Shown here one piece after another: positions 15,920-25,063 of a DNA stretch of 33,077 bases (position 1 is the first letter of the stretch; the number at the start of each line of letters is the position of its first letter). The translations under genes were made by a program, and so were the position numbers. Origin of the DNA: Planctomycetes bacterium GWF2_41_51. GTDB lineage: Bacteria; Planctomycetota; Phycisphaerae; Sedimentisphaerales; UBA12454. The DNA is taken from the NCBI GenBank assembly GCA_001825665.1, contig MHXZ01000061.1, positions 21,547-54,623 of the forward strand, read 5' to 3'. Below the pieces are notes generated by a model that was given only the letters and a program-made list of their open reading frames with translations, did not search any database and was not told the DNA's origin.

Positions 15920-17992
15920 GTGACTTTTAAAATAGCTACATCTTTGTTTATATGCTTTTTCATTGTAGCCGGATTGTATGCTGCGGATATTGTGATGAAC
16001 GCCTCTGATGTGTCGCACCCGTTCTACGGATTTGGCGCACAGGTTTGGCCTGGCGACTCTCGTGTAGAATCGCTGACTACCGGTCTGAACCTTAAATATT
16101 TCCGCATAGCACCAGGCGGATGCCCAACACCTCCGACAGATGCGACAGTTGCACAAATGGATGCTTATGTTAGTTCACAATATAACGGCACAGGCAGAGG
16201 CAACAATGTTACGGCTTCACTGCAAATGGCTGAAAATCTAAATGTAACAGTTATCTTTGTTAGGTTCGGCGGCCCGTCAGCATGGCTCGGAACCAATAAT
16301 CGGCTTTTAAGTCTATACTTCGATGATTATGCCAGACTTTGGGCTTCTGAGATTTATTTCTTCAAAAGCCGCGGTTTAAAAATCGATTATGTTGAACTGT
16401 TCAATGAGCCGGAAGGCGATTGGAATGTTTTGTGTCCCGGTGCTGATTATAATACATTTGTGAAACTTGTTCGGGCAGAACTCGACAGCAGAGGTCTGAC
16501 AGATGTCGGTATTGTCGGACCGGGATTGGCGTATCTTTATCATGGCACATCATGGATTGGCTCGCTTGATACTCAGGGTAAAAATGCTTTGGCAGCATGG
16601 TCAACGCACGCATGGGATGAGAGCTGGGGTAATACAAGTGCTCTGCCGAGTTTTCTTGATCAGCGGTGGCAAGATTACTTCGGAGCTGCGGTTAATTCAG
16701 CCGACCCTCAACATCTTAAACCAGTCATTGTAACCGAATATGCCAGTGGAGTACATACTTTTAATGGTGTTACTTTTGGCACAGATGAGTACGGCGATAC
16801 CTATCAGTTTGCTCAAAGATGTTACGAAAACACCCTGACTCTGGCCAATAATGGCGCAAACGTTCTTTGTTTCTGGGAAGCGGCGAATCAGAGCTGGCAA
16901 AGTCAGCCTATGTATGCTTTTATGCGAATCAATTCGACTTTAAGGCCAACATATTACGCTTTCTCTACGATTGCACCTTATGTCCCTGTGAATTCTATGG
17001 TATTAACTAAGACCTGGAACGACCTTGTTATCAGTGCGGCTGGATTTGTTAATGAAGATCGTCTTGTGCTCGCATTCGCCAACAGTTCGGCTAACACCAT
17101 TATTCGCTCGGTTCAGATTTCCGGCGTTACAACATTGGCAATTACCAATGCATTGGCATTCGAATTCGGCAATGTGATCGATAAGCGGTCGGAAATTTCG
17201 TATGATTACACGACTAATTCTATGAATATCAGCTTGCCGCGGGAAAGCACTCTCACCGTTGTAATGTCTCTTGATGAATGTTCGATAAAAACCGGCGGCG
17301 ATTTAAATGCTGACTGCAAAGTCAATATCGAAGATTTTTCAAAAGTTGCTTCTGATTGGATGACTGATAATCGCAATCCACAAAGCGACATTATTGAAAG
17401 TTTTGAATCTTATTCCGACTCCGCTGCATTGATTGCCAGATGGCTGCCTACGGCGAACGTAACTCTAACGCTCGACACCTCTGTCGTCCATATCGGAAGC
17501 AAATCTATGAAATATCAATACAACAATGGTATTTCCCCATATTTTTCAAAAGCTTCACATACGCTTGTTGGCGGCGGTTCAGGTGTTGACTGGTCGAATT
17601 ATGACACCCTGACCCTTTGGTTTAAATGTACCGCGGCAAAAGAGCCGCTGCAGGTGAATATCGTTAATAAAAACGGTGTTAATGTTTTAAATGTTCCCTA
17701 TGGTACTCCGAGCATTGGCGACTGGATAAGATGGGACATTGATTTAACACCGACTGCCGCAAGTGAAATAACACAAATTGGCCGTGTTGATATTTTCTTT
17801 ACCGCCAACCAATACGGTGCAGGGACTGTTTACATTGATGATATTTCAGTTTCAAATTCGGAATTACTGGCCTGCTCACAAATGATTGAAAATGACGTTA
17901 ATCAAGATTGTTCTGTAAATTTGAAAGATATAAAAATTATCGGTGATAATTGGCTCGATTGTACGTTAATCGAGCAGTCTGATTGTTGGTAA
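15920..17992 (+). CDS. Secreted clan GH-A glycoside hydrolase with dockerin-like and CBM-like domains
   Basis: A 690-residue exported glycosidase. The GTG at 15920 is chosen because AAAGG lies six bases upstream and a signal peptide follows at once (TFKIATSLFICFFIVAGLYA). The catalytic barrel starts at FYGFGAQVWPGD. It has the probable acid/base E163 in VELFNEPEGDW and nucleophile E273 in PVIVTEYASG, the clan GH-A pattern. Family is uncertain (GH30- or GH39-like). After a beta-domain come a dockerin-like repeat (about 458-480, DLNADCKVNIEDFSKVASDW), a CBM-like domain (about 490-645) homologous to the products on either side, and a second dockerin-like repeat (about 656-690). Likely cuts a polysaccharide outside the cell. 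Confidence 0.82.
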   Translation: MTFKIATSLFICFFIVAGLYAADIVMNASDVSHPFYGFGAQVWPGDSRVESLTTGLNLKYFRIAPGGCPTPPTDATVAQMDAYVSSQYNGTGRGNNVTASLQMAENLNVTVIFVRFGGPSAWLGTNNRLLSLYFDDYARLWASEIYFFKSRGLKIDYVELFNEPEGDWNVLCPGADYNTFVKLVRAELDSRGLTDVGIVGPGLAYLYHGTSWIGSLDTQGKNALAAWSTHAWDESWGNTSALPSFLDQRWQDYFGAAVNSADPQHLKPVIVTEYASGVHTFNGVTFGTDEYGDTYQFAQRCYENTLTLANNGANVLCFWEAANQSWQSQPMYAFMRINSTLRPTYYAFSTIAPYVPVNSMVLTKTWNDLVISAAGFVNEDRLVLAFANSSANTIIRSVQISGVTTLAITNALAFEFGNVIDKRSEISYDYTTNSMNISLPRESTLTVVMSLDECSIKTGGDLNADCKVNIEDFSKVASDWMTDNRNPQSDIIESFESYSDSAALIARWLPTANVTLTLDTSVVHIGSKSMKYQYNNGISPYFSKASHTLVGGGSGVDWSNYDTLTLWFKCTAAKEPLQVNIVNKNGVNVLNVPYGTPSIGDWIRWDIDLTPTAASEITQIGRVDIFFTANQYGAGTVYIDDISVSNSELLACSQMIENDVNQDCSVNLKDIKIIGDNWLDCTLIEQSDCW

Positions 17993-18051
17993 AAGTAAAA
18001 ATGTAAAGTTTGGAAATTTTTTTATTAACCCCTTTTTTTGGAGGACAAAAC

Positions 18052-18657
18052 ATGAGAAGAAGTTTAAGTTTATTGTTGGTGTTGGTTGTAGCGGCGTTGA
18101 GCCAGGCTGAAATCATTCAGATTGACAACTTTGAATCGTATACTAATACGATTGCATTGAAAACTGAATGGGCAAATACAGCTAATGTGACTCTGACGCT
18201 GGATACAGCAGAAGTTCATGGCGGCGCAAAATCAATGAAATATGCTTACAACAACGGGGCCAATCCCTGGTATGCAAAAGCAGAATATAATTTGAATGAA
18301 GTTGAGGACTGGACCGGCACAACAAGCGTTAATTTTTGGTACAAAGTAACAGCTAAAAAAGAACCAATGTGGATTAAGCTTGTCGTAGATGGTGGTAATG
18401 CTTATCAGAAGAATTTTGGTTCCGTATCAGTGGGAGATTGGACAGAAGGCGTATTGGATTTAACACAGCCGGATTCTTATGGCAACACTTTAACAGCTTA
18501 TCAAATTTCGCATATCGGAAGAATTGACATTGTTTTTTCCGCTGTGAACTATGGCGCAGGCACAGTTTACTTCGATGATTTTACACGTACTGTTCCGGAA
18601 CCTGCAACAGTTGCTCTGCTTAGCCTTGGCGGACTTTTATTAAGAAGACGTAAATAA
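18052..18657 (+). CDS. PEP-CTERM protein with a CBM-like domain
   Basis: A 201-residue exported protein; GGAGG precedes the ATG at 18052. A signal peptide (RRSLSLLLVLVVAALSQAE) precedes one CBM-like domain, beginning IQIDNFESYTNTIALKTEW and ending YGAGTVYFDDFTRT. This is close to the domain inside the upstream glycosidase: both share the NVTLTLDT..VH.G.KSMKY.YNNG pattern. The tail VPEPATVALLSLGGLLLRRRK is a PEP-CTERM signal (VPEP, hydrophobic helix, basic end) for exosortase processing. No catalytic residues are seen. It may display the binding domain at the cell surface. It ends 16 bases before a terminator, closing this part of the operon. Confidence 0.85.
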   Translation: MRRSLSLLLVLVVAALSQAEIIQIDNFESYTNTIALKTEWANTANVTLTLDTAEVHGGAKSMKYAYNNGANPWYAKAEYNLNEVEDWTGTTSVNFWYKVTAKKEPMWIKLVVDGGNAYQKNFGSVSVGDWTEGVLDLTQPDSYGNTLTAYQISHIGRIDIVFSAVNYGAGTVYFDDFTRTVPEPATVALLSLGGLLLRRRK

Positions 18658-18673
18658 ATTTTACGAATGTATG

Positions 18674-18705
18674 AAGCGCCGGGTTTCGGCTCGGCGCTTT
18701 TCTTT
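18674..18705 (+). terminator. Intrinsic terminator after the PEP-CTERM gene
   Basis: AAGCGCCG (18674-18681) and CGGCGCTT (18692-18699) form a perfect 8-bp GC-rich stem with a 10-base loop, followed by a T-rich run (TTTTCTTT). A clear rho-independent terminator. Confidence 0.85.
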
Positions 18706-18747
18706 AAAAAGCAAAAATATGATTGAAAGAGATTTAAGGAATTGTTT

Positions 18748-19569
18748 ATGAGAACCGGCAAAAAAGCATTTACATTAGTTGAGTTATTGGTAGTAATTTC
18801 GATAATAGCTCTGCTTCTTGCAGTACTGATGCCTGCTTTGAGTCGGGCAAGACTCATGGCTGAAAGAGTTGTTGATGCTGCTCGTGAGAAAGATGCATAC
18901 ACCGCATTCTTGGCATATTCGTCTATGGAGAACGACGGTAAACTGCCTATCGGAGCCATGGGCAAGGGCTCCACCGAAGATTATACTATATATTTCACTG
19001 GTACAAAGTGGAGTATGCTCAATTATGTAACCGAGGCAACCTGGAAATCTGTAAAGAGACATATAAAGGATACCAGAACTTTAATGTGCAACAGTTTTCT
19101 GAAAACCAAGGCTGTGCGGGAAGACGAAAATTTTCAAAAAGGTGACGGCGGACCGTATGTTCCTAAAGACAGTACCTGGAACCCGCCTGCTTATAAATTG
19201 GGATTTAACTATCATGGCGGTCACTTTGCAGAGAAATGGCCCACTCCAAGAAACACACTAACAAAAACTTGGGTCTCGCCATATAGAATTACAGATAAAG
19301 GCAATCTCGTGCTGTTTAGTTGTATGATTACGATGTCTGATTCCTATTATGGCACATTTATAGCGCATTCCGCAAAAGGTGCTATTACAGGGAAAGTCGC
19401 GCAGGATCCAAAAAAACTTTCATTAAACAGTGGATCAAATATTACATATCTCGACGGATCTGTTAAATGGAAAGCTCTTAAAGATATGGAGAGATATCAC
19501 AGAGCTAAAAACTTCGGCAGTAATTATGCTGTGGATCCTGGTACCGTTACTTCATTCGGATATTGGTAA
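18748..19569 (+). CDS. Type II secretion pseudopilin-like protein
   Basis: A 273-residue protein with a class III (prepilin) signal: GKKAFTLVELLVVISIIALLLAVLMPALSRAR, cleaved before F and N-methylated by a prepilin peptidase in known members. The start ATG at 18748 has AAGGA seven bases upstream. The rest is a globular domain with no catalytic motif I recognise; the late ITYLDGSVKW resembles the (V)DGHV-type motif of planctomycete DUF1559-like pseudopilins. These are abundant in Planctomycetota and their roles are mostly unknown. The gene sits between two hairpin terminators inside the sugar-utilisation region, so it may be its own unit. A role in secretion or surface assembly of the neighbouring enzymes is only a guess. 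Confidence 0.85.
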   Translation: MRTGKKAFTLVELLVVISIIALLLAVLMPALSRARLMAERVVDAAREKDAYTAFLAYSSMENDGKLPIGAMGKGSTEDYTIYFTGTKWSMLNYVTEATWKSVKRHIKDTRTLMCNSFLKTKAVREDENFQKGDGGPYVPKDSTWNPPAYKLGFNYHGGHFAEKWPTPRNTLTKTWVSPYRITDKGNLVLFSCMITMSDSYYGTFIAHSAKGAITGKVAQDPKKLSLNSGSNITYLDGSVKWKALKDMERYHRAKNFGSNYAVDPGTVTSFGYW

Positions 19570-19625
19570 TAGGCATTGTGAAGCAGAAATCATTTGATAT
19601 TTATATGTAAACAATTAAAAGTTAA

Positions 19626-19665
19626 ATGGCGTCGAGGGAACACAAAATCGGCGCCATCTTTGTTT
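19626..19665 (+). terminator. Terminator-like hairpin directly before the SSS transporter gene
   Basis: ATGGCGTCGA (19626-19635) and TCGGCGCCAT (19648-19657) pair over ten positions with one G-T wobble and a 12-base loop, followed by TCTTTGTTT. It ends the pseudopilin transcript or acts as an attenuator, since only 16 bases separate its T-run from the transporter start. Confidence 0.7.
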
Positions 19666-19681
19666 CGAGCCGGAGGCAATT

Positions 19682-21703
19682 ATGAAATATTTAGGGATGC
19701 CGGATTATCTTATCATAGGCGCGTATTTTCTTTCGCTGATAGTCTTGGGTTTATACCTGAGCAGGAAAGCTTCTTCGAGCCTTGATGATTATTTTTTGGC
19801 AGGCCGAAAATTGCCTTGGTGGGTTTTAGGTGTCGGCGGAATGGGGTGGTCAGTAGATATAGCGGGAACAATGCTTATCGTTTCGCTGCTTTATTTGCTT
19901 GGTCCCCGCAGCTTGTTTATCGAATTCCGCGGCGGAGTTCCGCTCGGCCTTGTTTTTACAATGATATGGACAGGCAAATGGCACAGGCGCAGCGGCTGTA
20001 TGACTGGCGCTGAATGGATGTCTTTCAGATTCGGTAACTGCTTCGGGGCAAATTTTGCTCGAATCGCAAAGGTAATCGCCTTGCTTGTTTTCACAATCGG
20101 AATGCTCGTCTATATGATAAAGGGTGTCGGACTATTCTTTGCAATGTTTATTCCTCTTACACCTTTTCAGTGCTCTCTTATTATGATTGGCTTAACAACT
20201 CTTTATACCATCGCATCGGGTTTTTATGGAGTTGTATTCAGCGATTTACTCCAGTGCGGACTTGTTTTGGCAGGTATGGCATTTATCACTGTATTGGCTG
20301 TACTTAAAATTGCAAACGCAGGCGGCGATTTAAGCGGTATTACTGAAACTGTTACAGGATGCAGCCAATGGTTGACCTCCTTCCCTCAACAGTTCGCGAA
20401 TATGCCGAAAGGTTACGAAGTTTACGAGTCGCTGTTTATGTTTACTATCTTTCTGCTGCTTCGAAATATTATTATGGGTTTCGGCACCGGCGACGACCCT
20501 CATTATTTCGCAGCAAAAAATGAACGCGAATGCGGCAAAGTCGCATGTCTGTGGATGTCGCTAAGTACATTTCGCTGGCCGATGATGATTAGTTATGCAA
20601 TTCTGGGAATATTTATAGTCAAGGATATGTTTCCAGACCATGCGGTTCTCGCTCAAGCTGCGATACTTATTAAACAACAGCTCGGTAATGTTACACCCGG
20701 GCAATGGGCAGATGCACTTGCGAACATAATGAATAATCCGGCAGCTTATCCTGCCGAATTTATAGAAAGTCTAAAAAGTATGTTAGGGAGCAATTGGGGC
20801 GAAAGACTTCATTTGCTCAGTTATGATGGAACTGTCAACGCCGAGAGAATAATGCCTGCTGTTCTTCTATATTCGATTCCATCCGGATTCAGAGGACTTA
20901 TTTTTGTATCGCTGCTTGCCGCGGAAATGTCCACTTTTGATATTACTATCAACAAAGCGGCATCATTTTTCACTAAAGATATATATCAAAGATATCTCCG
21001 TCCTGCGGCAGTAAACAGAGAATTGATGTGGGCGACTTATTTATTTACTATCGCACTTGTCGCAAGCGGTTTTGCAATGGCTTATTCCGTGAAGAATATA
21101 AATGATATATGGGGCTGGATTACAATGGGACTTGTTTCAGGCTTATCTGTTCCTTCGCTGCTGAAAATGTATTGGTGGCGATTTAACGGTGGCGGTTTTG
21201 CAATCGGTACTATGGCTGGAACATTTGGTGCAGTTGCGCAAAGGCTGTTTTGGCCGCAGCTTCCTGAACAATGGCAGTTTGTATCTTTGACCCTTTTTGC
21301 AGGTGTTTGCTCGATTATCGGCACTTATCTTACGAAACCGACAGAAAAACAGGTTTTAGAGAATTTTTATAGGATTACGAGACCTTTTGGTTTTTGGAAT
21401 CCTCTGCTTCATATTCTACCTGAAGACATCAGGACAAAAATGAAGAAAGAGCACAAAAACGATTTGCTTGCTGTTCCGTTTGTGGGAATATGGCTTGTAA
21501 CGATGTTTCTGATGCCAATGCAATTGATTATAAAACAGTATAAGGCTTTTAATATTTCACTTGGTCTTTTTGTTTTAAGCATTATCTTTATATATATTTT
21601 CTGGTACAAAAATCTTCCATCCGTTGAGGATGTTAGAATAACAGAGAAACACCTGGAAAATCAAAATATTAAACAGGAAGAAATTGTTTGTGAAAAAAAC
21701 TGA
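19682..21703 (+). CDS. SSS-family sodium:solute (probable oligosaccharide) symporter
   Basis: A 673-residue inner-membrane transporter with about 13-15 helices. The start has GGAGG five bases upstream. SSS-family features are YFLSLIVLGLYLSRKASSSLDDYFLAGR at the N-terminus, the GGMGWSVDIAGTMLIVSLL helix, IASGFYGVVFSDLLQ near residue 180, and AAEMSTFDITINKAASFFTKDIYQRY near residue 420. Members use a Na+ gradient to import sugars or other small solutes. It heads a tight operon with a GH5-like glycosidase and two GH130 enzymes, which points to import of mannose-containing oligosaccharides; specificity cannot be read from the sequence. The last 40 residues form a charged cytoplasmic tail. The NQR complex at the left of the window could help supply the Na+ gradient. 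Confidence 0.9.
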   Translation: MKYLGMPDYLIIGAYFLSLIVLGLYLSRKASSSLDDYFLAGRKLPWWVLGVGGMGWSVDIAGTMLIVSLLYLLGPRSLFIEFRGGVPLGLVFTMIWTGKWHRRSGCMTGAEWMSFRFGNCFGANFARIAKVIALLVFTIGMLVYMIKGVGLFFAMFIPLTPFQCSLIMIGLTTLYTIASGFYGVVFSDLLQCGLVLAGMAFITVLAVLKIANAGGDLSGITETVTGCSQWLTSFPQQFANMPKGYEVYESLFMFTIFLLLRNIIMGFGTGDDPHYFAAKNERECGKVACLWMSLSTFRWPMMISYAILGIFIVKDMFPDHAVLAQAAILIKQQLGNVTPGQWADALANIMNNPAAYPAEFIESLKSMLGSNWGERLHLLSYDGTVNAERIMPAVLLYSIPSGFRGLIFVSLLAAEMSTFDITINKAASFFTKDIYQRYLRPAAVNRELMWATYLFTIALVASGFAMAYSVKNINDIWGWITMGLVSGLSVPSLLKMYWWRFNGGGFAIGTMAGTFGAVAQRLFWPQLPEQWQFVSLTLFAGVCSIIGTYLTKPTEKQVLENFYRITRPFGFWNPLLHILPEDIRTKMKKEHKNDLLAVPFVGIWLVTMFLMPMQLIIKQYKAFNISLGLFVLSIIFIYIFWYKNLPSVEDVRITEKHLENQNIKQEEIVCEKN

Positions 21704-24038
21704 TTTCATATTTTGCTTTTATGTTTTCTTTTTCTATCTGGCCGCATTGTCTTCAACGGCTATAGGGGGCTACTCTGTCGCTGTGATGGAAAATGACAAA
21801 ACAGCGGATAACCTGCTTTCTGCATTGAATTCAGATTTTAAAGTCGATTCGATTGCATACAGCAATTTTAATAAATTAAGTAATTACGATTGTCTTATCA
21901 TTTCGGATAATATCAGCCTCTCTGACGTTCAGCAGAAAAAATTATTGAACTTCCTCAAATCGGGAAAAGATTTAGTCCTGCTGGGCGCGAAAGATATTAA
22001 CCTCCCCCAGTTGCCTGTTTTCGAACGGCGAGAAATTTATTATTATAAAAAAACAACTGGTATAGTATCGTATAATAATCAAAAAGTCACAAAGTCTAAA
22101 ATAAACATGAAGGGTGATTTTTCCGGTACATCCGCCATCGCATTCGAATATCCCGAAGTATCACGATATGTTCCTTTGTTAGCTGTCAAAGATAAATATT
22201 CGCGAAATAGCGGTTTTGCAGCCGGCCTATTAGTTAACTATGCAGGTGAATTTGAAAACAGCAGTTGGCTCTTGTTCGGAGTTGATTCGAAAGATTTTTA
22301 CGCAAGCGATGAATTTGTGAATATCACAGTTGAAGTAATTAATAAAATTAAAAACAAAAATTTTGCATTAGATTTTAGAAAAGAAGATAAGGCTGATAAA
22401 AACACATATTTGCCAATATCCTCACCTGCACCCACTGATTTTATAAGACTAAGTAGTGATAAAAAACATTTTATATTGCCAAACGGAAAAAAGTTTTTCG
22501 CTTTAGGTTGCAACTATATTGGTCCTTTTGAAAGAAAAACCGAATACGGCGAAGATTACTATAATGCAAAACGTCTCGAACAGGATTTTCAAAAGGCAAA
22601 AGAAGCAGGCATTAATTCCTTTAGATTTTGGAACGTTCGTATCGACCAATACCCTGAGAGATTTAAAACTATAATAGAGTTGGCGAGGAAATACCAAATT
22701 TATTTAATTTTGCAGCCTCGTGAGCATCCTCTGCCTACCGATAAAAAACAAATGAAATTGTTCCGGAGAAATGCTTCTGTAGTTAATGATGAGACCATCG
22801 CTTTGGGATACGACCTGATGAACGAACCTTACATTACTATGGTTGGTTCGACAAGTGTGAATGGCAGAAAAACTGAGATATTACAGCATAAAGTATATGA
22901 AAACTATTCTGATGATTATTTTGATAGAAAATGGGTTGATGATATTGTTGCTAATCCAGGTGGCTGGCCGGAACTTGGAAAATGGATAAAAGGCAAAGAT
23001 GCCAAAAATCTTTACGCCGCTCATTCGATGTTAAGAAATTATATTGAAAAATACAATCCTGCAACGGACTACTCCACCCTTTACGGCTTAGATGGCGAAT
23101 TGCCAATAGAACCGGAATATGAAAATTTCATAGCGTCTGTTGATAAAACTTTCGCTGACTGGATACTTTTTCATAAAAAGTCTATAGAACAATTCGGTAA
23201 AAACCATTTTATATCAGTCGGCTATAATACCTCATTGGCGGCTCTTCCATGTAATAATCTTCTCGATTTCGCATCACATCATATCTATCAGATGCCTTAT
23301 TCCTATGAAGATGTAATGAAAAGCGTAACAACTTTCGACCGTTTAAGAGCTTTTTGGCCCGACAAACCAATTACTCTCGGCGAATTTGGTTTCTCAGGCG
23401 GCTTAAAAATGCCTGATGGAAAGTATCTCGGTCAGGACGCTGCAAGTGTTGCTGAGATGATTGTATATTTATATGCTTTCGCAAATGATTACTCAGGCGC
23501 TTATCTTTGGATGCTTTCAGAATGGCCTCTTGCGAATATGAGATATAATGCTCCCTGGATATCAGATGACAGGCAGGTTTACGAATCGCAATTTGGAATG
23601 TATTACTATGATGGTACTCCGCAGGGCCATCCAAAACCAATAGCTTACGCGACTAAATTCTTCCGTGAATATATTGATTCTCACAATCCGGGTGATGGCA
23701 AGCTGGACATAATTCACGCAGATACACCTACGAAGACAGGATATGTTTTTTCGGATGCAGACGCTTTGTTTGTAGGTAACACAAAATACGATTCCAAATG
23801 TTTGAAGTTCTACAGCTCATCACCTGTTAACGTAATGTTGAAATGGAACTCGGATGAATTAAAAATTATGGCTACGAAGGATATAGAAGTAAAATTAAAT
23901 ATGGCAGAGTTTGGTTTTTCAAAAAACAATGTTTTAAACGCGGACAGCTTATATGACTCTTTTGAAAAAACCGATGACTCAATTAAAATTAAATTACTTA
24001 AAGGAAATATTGTAACATTTACTGGAAAAAAGAAATAA
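21690..24038 (+). CDS. Glycoside hydrolase, GH5/mannanase-like, with N-terminal GATase-like domain
   Basis: A 782-residue protein. The GTG at 21690 is preferred over a TTG two codons earlier, because GGAAG lies nine bases upstream. It overlaps the transporter gene by 14 bases. An N-terminal hydrophobic segment (about 5-27) looks like a signal peptide. Residues about 28-230 resemble a glutamine-amidotransferase/ThuA-like fold (YSVAVMENDKTADNLLSAL, YDCLIISDNISLSD, LLNFLKSGKDLVLLGA) but lack an obvious catalytic cysteine. The catalytic barrel starts near residue 260 (LPNGKKFFALGCNYIG). It has acid/base E379 in YDLMNEPY and nucleophile E565 in ITLGEFGFSGG, as in clan GH-A mannanase-like GH5 enzymes. 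With the GH130 genes downstream, beta-mannan or mannoside cleavage is likely. Confidence 0.8.
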   Translation: MKKTDFIFCFYVFFFYLAALSSTAIGGYSVAVMENDKTADNLLSALNSDFKVDSIAYSNFNKLSNYDCLIISDNISLSDVQQKKLLNFLKSGKDLVLLGAKDINLPQLPVFERREIYYYKKTTGIVSYNNQKVTKSKINMKGDFSGTSAIAFEYPEVSRYVPLLAVKDKYSRNSGFAAGLLVNYAGEFENSSWLLFGVDSKDFYASDEFVNITVEVINKIKNKNFALDFRKEDKADKNTYLPISSPAPTDFIRLSSDKKHFILPNGKKFFALGCNYIGPFERKTEYGEDYYNAKRLEQDFQKAKEAGINSFRFWNVRIDQYPERFKTIIELARKYQIYLILQPREHPLPTDKKQMKLFRRNASVVNDETIALGYDLMNEPYITMVGSTSVNGRKTEILQHKVYENYSDDYFDRKWVDDIVANPGGWPELGKWIKGKDAKNLYAAHSMLRNYIEKYNPATDYSTLYGLDGELPIEPEYENFIASVDKTFADWILFHKKSIEQFGKNHFISVGYNTSLAALPCNNLLDFASHHIYQMPYSYEDVMKSVTTFDRLRAFWPDKPITLGEFGFSGGLKMPDGKYLGQDAASVAEMIVYLYAFANDYSGAYLWMLSEWPLANMRYNAPWISDDRQVYESQFGMYYYDGTPQGHPKPIAYATKFFREYIDSHNPGDGKLDIIHADTPTKTGYVFSDADALFVGNTKYDSKCLKFYSSSPVNVMLKWNSDELKIMATKDIEVKLNMAEFGFSKNNVLNADSLYDSFEKTDDSIKIKLLKGNIVTFTGKKK

Positions 24039-25051
24039 TGAAACTGACAAGATACGAAAATAATCCTATTCTCTCTCCTAATTCTGTCAACGCATGGGAA
24101 AATCTGGTTACTACTAATCCGGCGGCATGGTATGACTCTGACATTGGCGAAGTAAAGCTGATATATCGTGCTGCCGGCGATGATGATAAACATTATGTTC
24201 ATCTTGGTTTGGCGACGAGTAAAAACGGTTATGATTTTGTTCGTAAAAATGGTAAACCAATTGTTTCGCCGATTAAAGATGTCGGTGCAGGCTGTATTGA
24301 GGATCCGCGCGTAATAAAGATGGACGGCTGTTACTATATTACTTTTGCATTTAGACCTTTTGCTCCGGGCAAGTATTGGATACCCGAAGATCTTCGAAAA
24401 TACAGTCCTCCGGTTCTGAATAATAGTTATCCAAGGTTTTTACGTGAAAATCTTTCCGGCACGGGTTTGCTTGTTTCGCCTGATTTAAACGAGTTTACTT
24501 ATGCAGGTATGCTTACGAACCCGTCATTTGATGATCGTGATGTTATAATTTTCCCTGAAAAAATCAAAGGCAAATATGTTACTCTTCATCGCCCGATGGA
24601 GTGGTGCGGGAAACAGTATGGAACCGATTATCCCGCTATGTGGATAGCTTTTTCAGATGATTTACTGGGCTGGAAAGACATCAAACTTCTTGCTAAAGGA
24701 AAATACGACTGGGAACAAAAAATTGGCGGCTCTACGCCTCCAATTAAAACTAAAGATGGCTGGCTTGTTATTTACCATGCTGTAGGTAAAGATAGATTTT
24801 ACCGTGTAGGCGCTATGCTGCTCGATCTCGAAAATCCTATGAAAATTCTTCATAGAAGTCCTGACTGGCTTTTACAGCCGGAAAAAACCTACGAAACACA
24901 AGGCCTTTATAATGGCGTAATTTTCCCTTGCGGGAATGTTGTTATTGATGGTAAATTATTTGTTTATTACGGCGGCGCAGACAAATATGTGGGTCTTGCA
25001 ACCTGCGAACTTGATGAATTACTTGACTATTTATGTACATGTTCTGATTGA
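24038..25051 (+). CDS. GH130 family mannoside phosphorylase/hydrolase, copy 1
   Basis: A 337-residue cytoplasmic enzyme with the five-bladed beta-propeller signatures of GH130. Visible are YENNPILSP at the start, the catalytic region GCIEDPRVIKMDGCYY (about residue 88; D of EDPR is the likely proton donor), FDDRDVIIFPEKIKGKYVTLHRP, KIGGSTPPIKTKDGWLVIYH, and FVYYGGADKYVGLAT at the end. GH130 enzymes act on beta-mannosides by phosphorolysis, giving mannose 1-phosphate, or less often by hydrolysis. The subfamily is not assigned. The stop of the preceding gene overlaps its start (TAATG), so translation is coupled. No signal peptide. Confidence 0.9.
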   Translation: MKLTRYENNPILSPNSVNAWENLVTTNPAAWYDSDIGEVKLIYRAAGDDDKHYVHLGLATSKNGYDFVRKNGKPIVSPIKDVGAGCIEDPRVIKMDGCYYITFAFRPFAPGKYWIPEDLRKYSPPVLNNSYPRFLRENLSGTGLLVSPDLNEFTYAGMLTNPSFDDRDVIIFPEKIKGKYVTLHRPMEWCGKQYGTDYPAMWIAFSDDLLGWKDIKLLAKGKYDWEQKIGGSTPPIKTKDGWLVIYHAVGKDRFYRVGAMLLDLENPMKILHRSPDWLLQPEKTYETQGLYNGVIFPCGNVVIDGKLFVYYGGADKYVGLATCELDELLDYLCTCSD

Positions 25052-25063
25052 ATGAGGTATACA

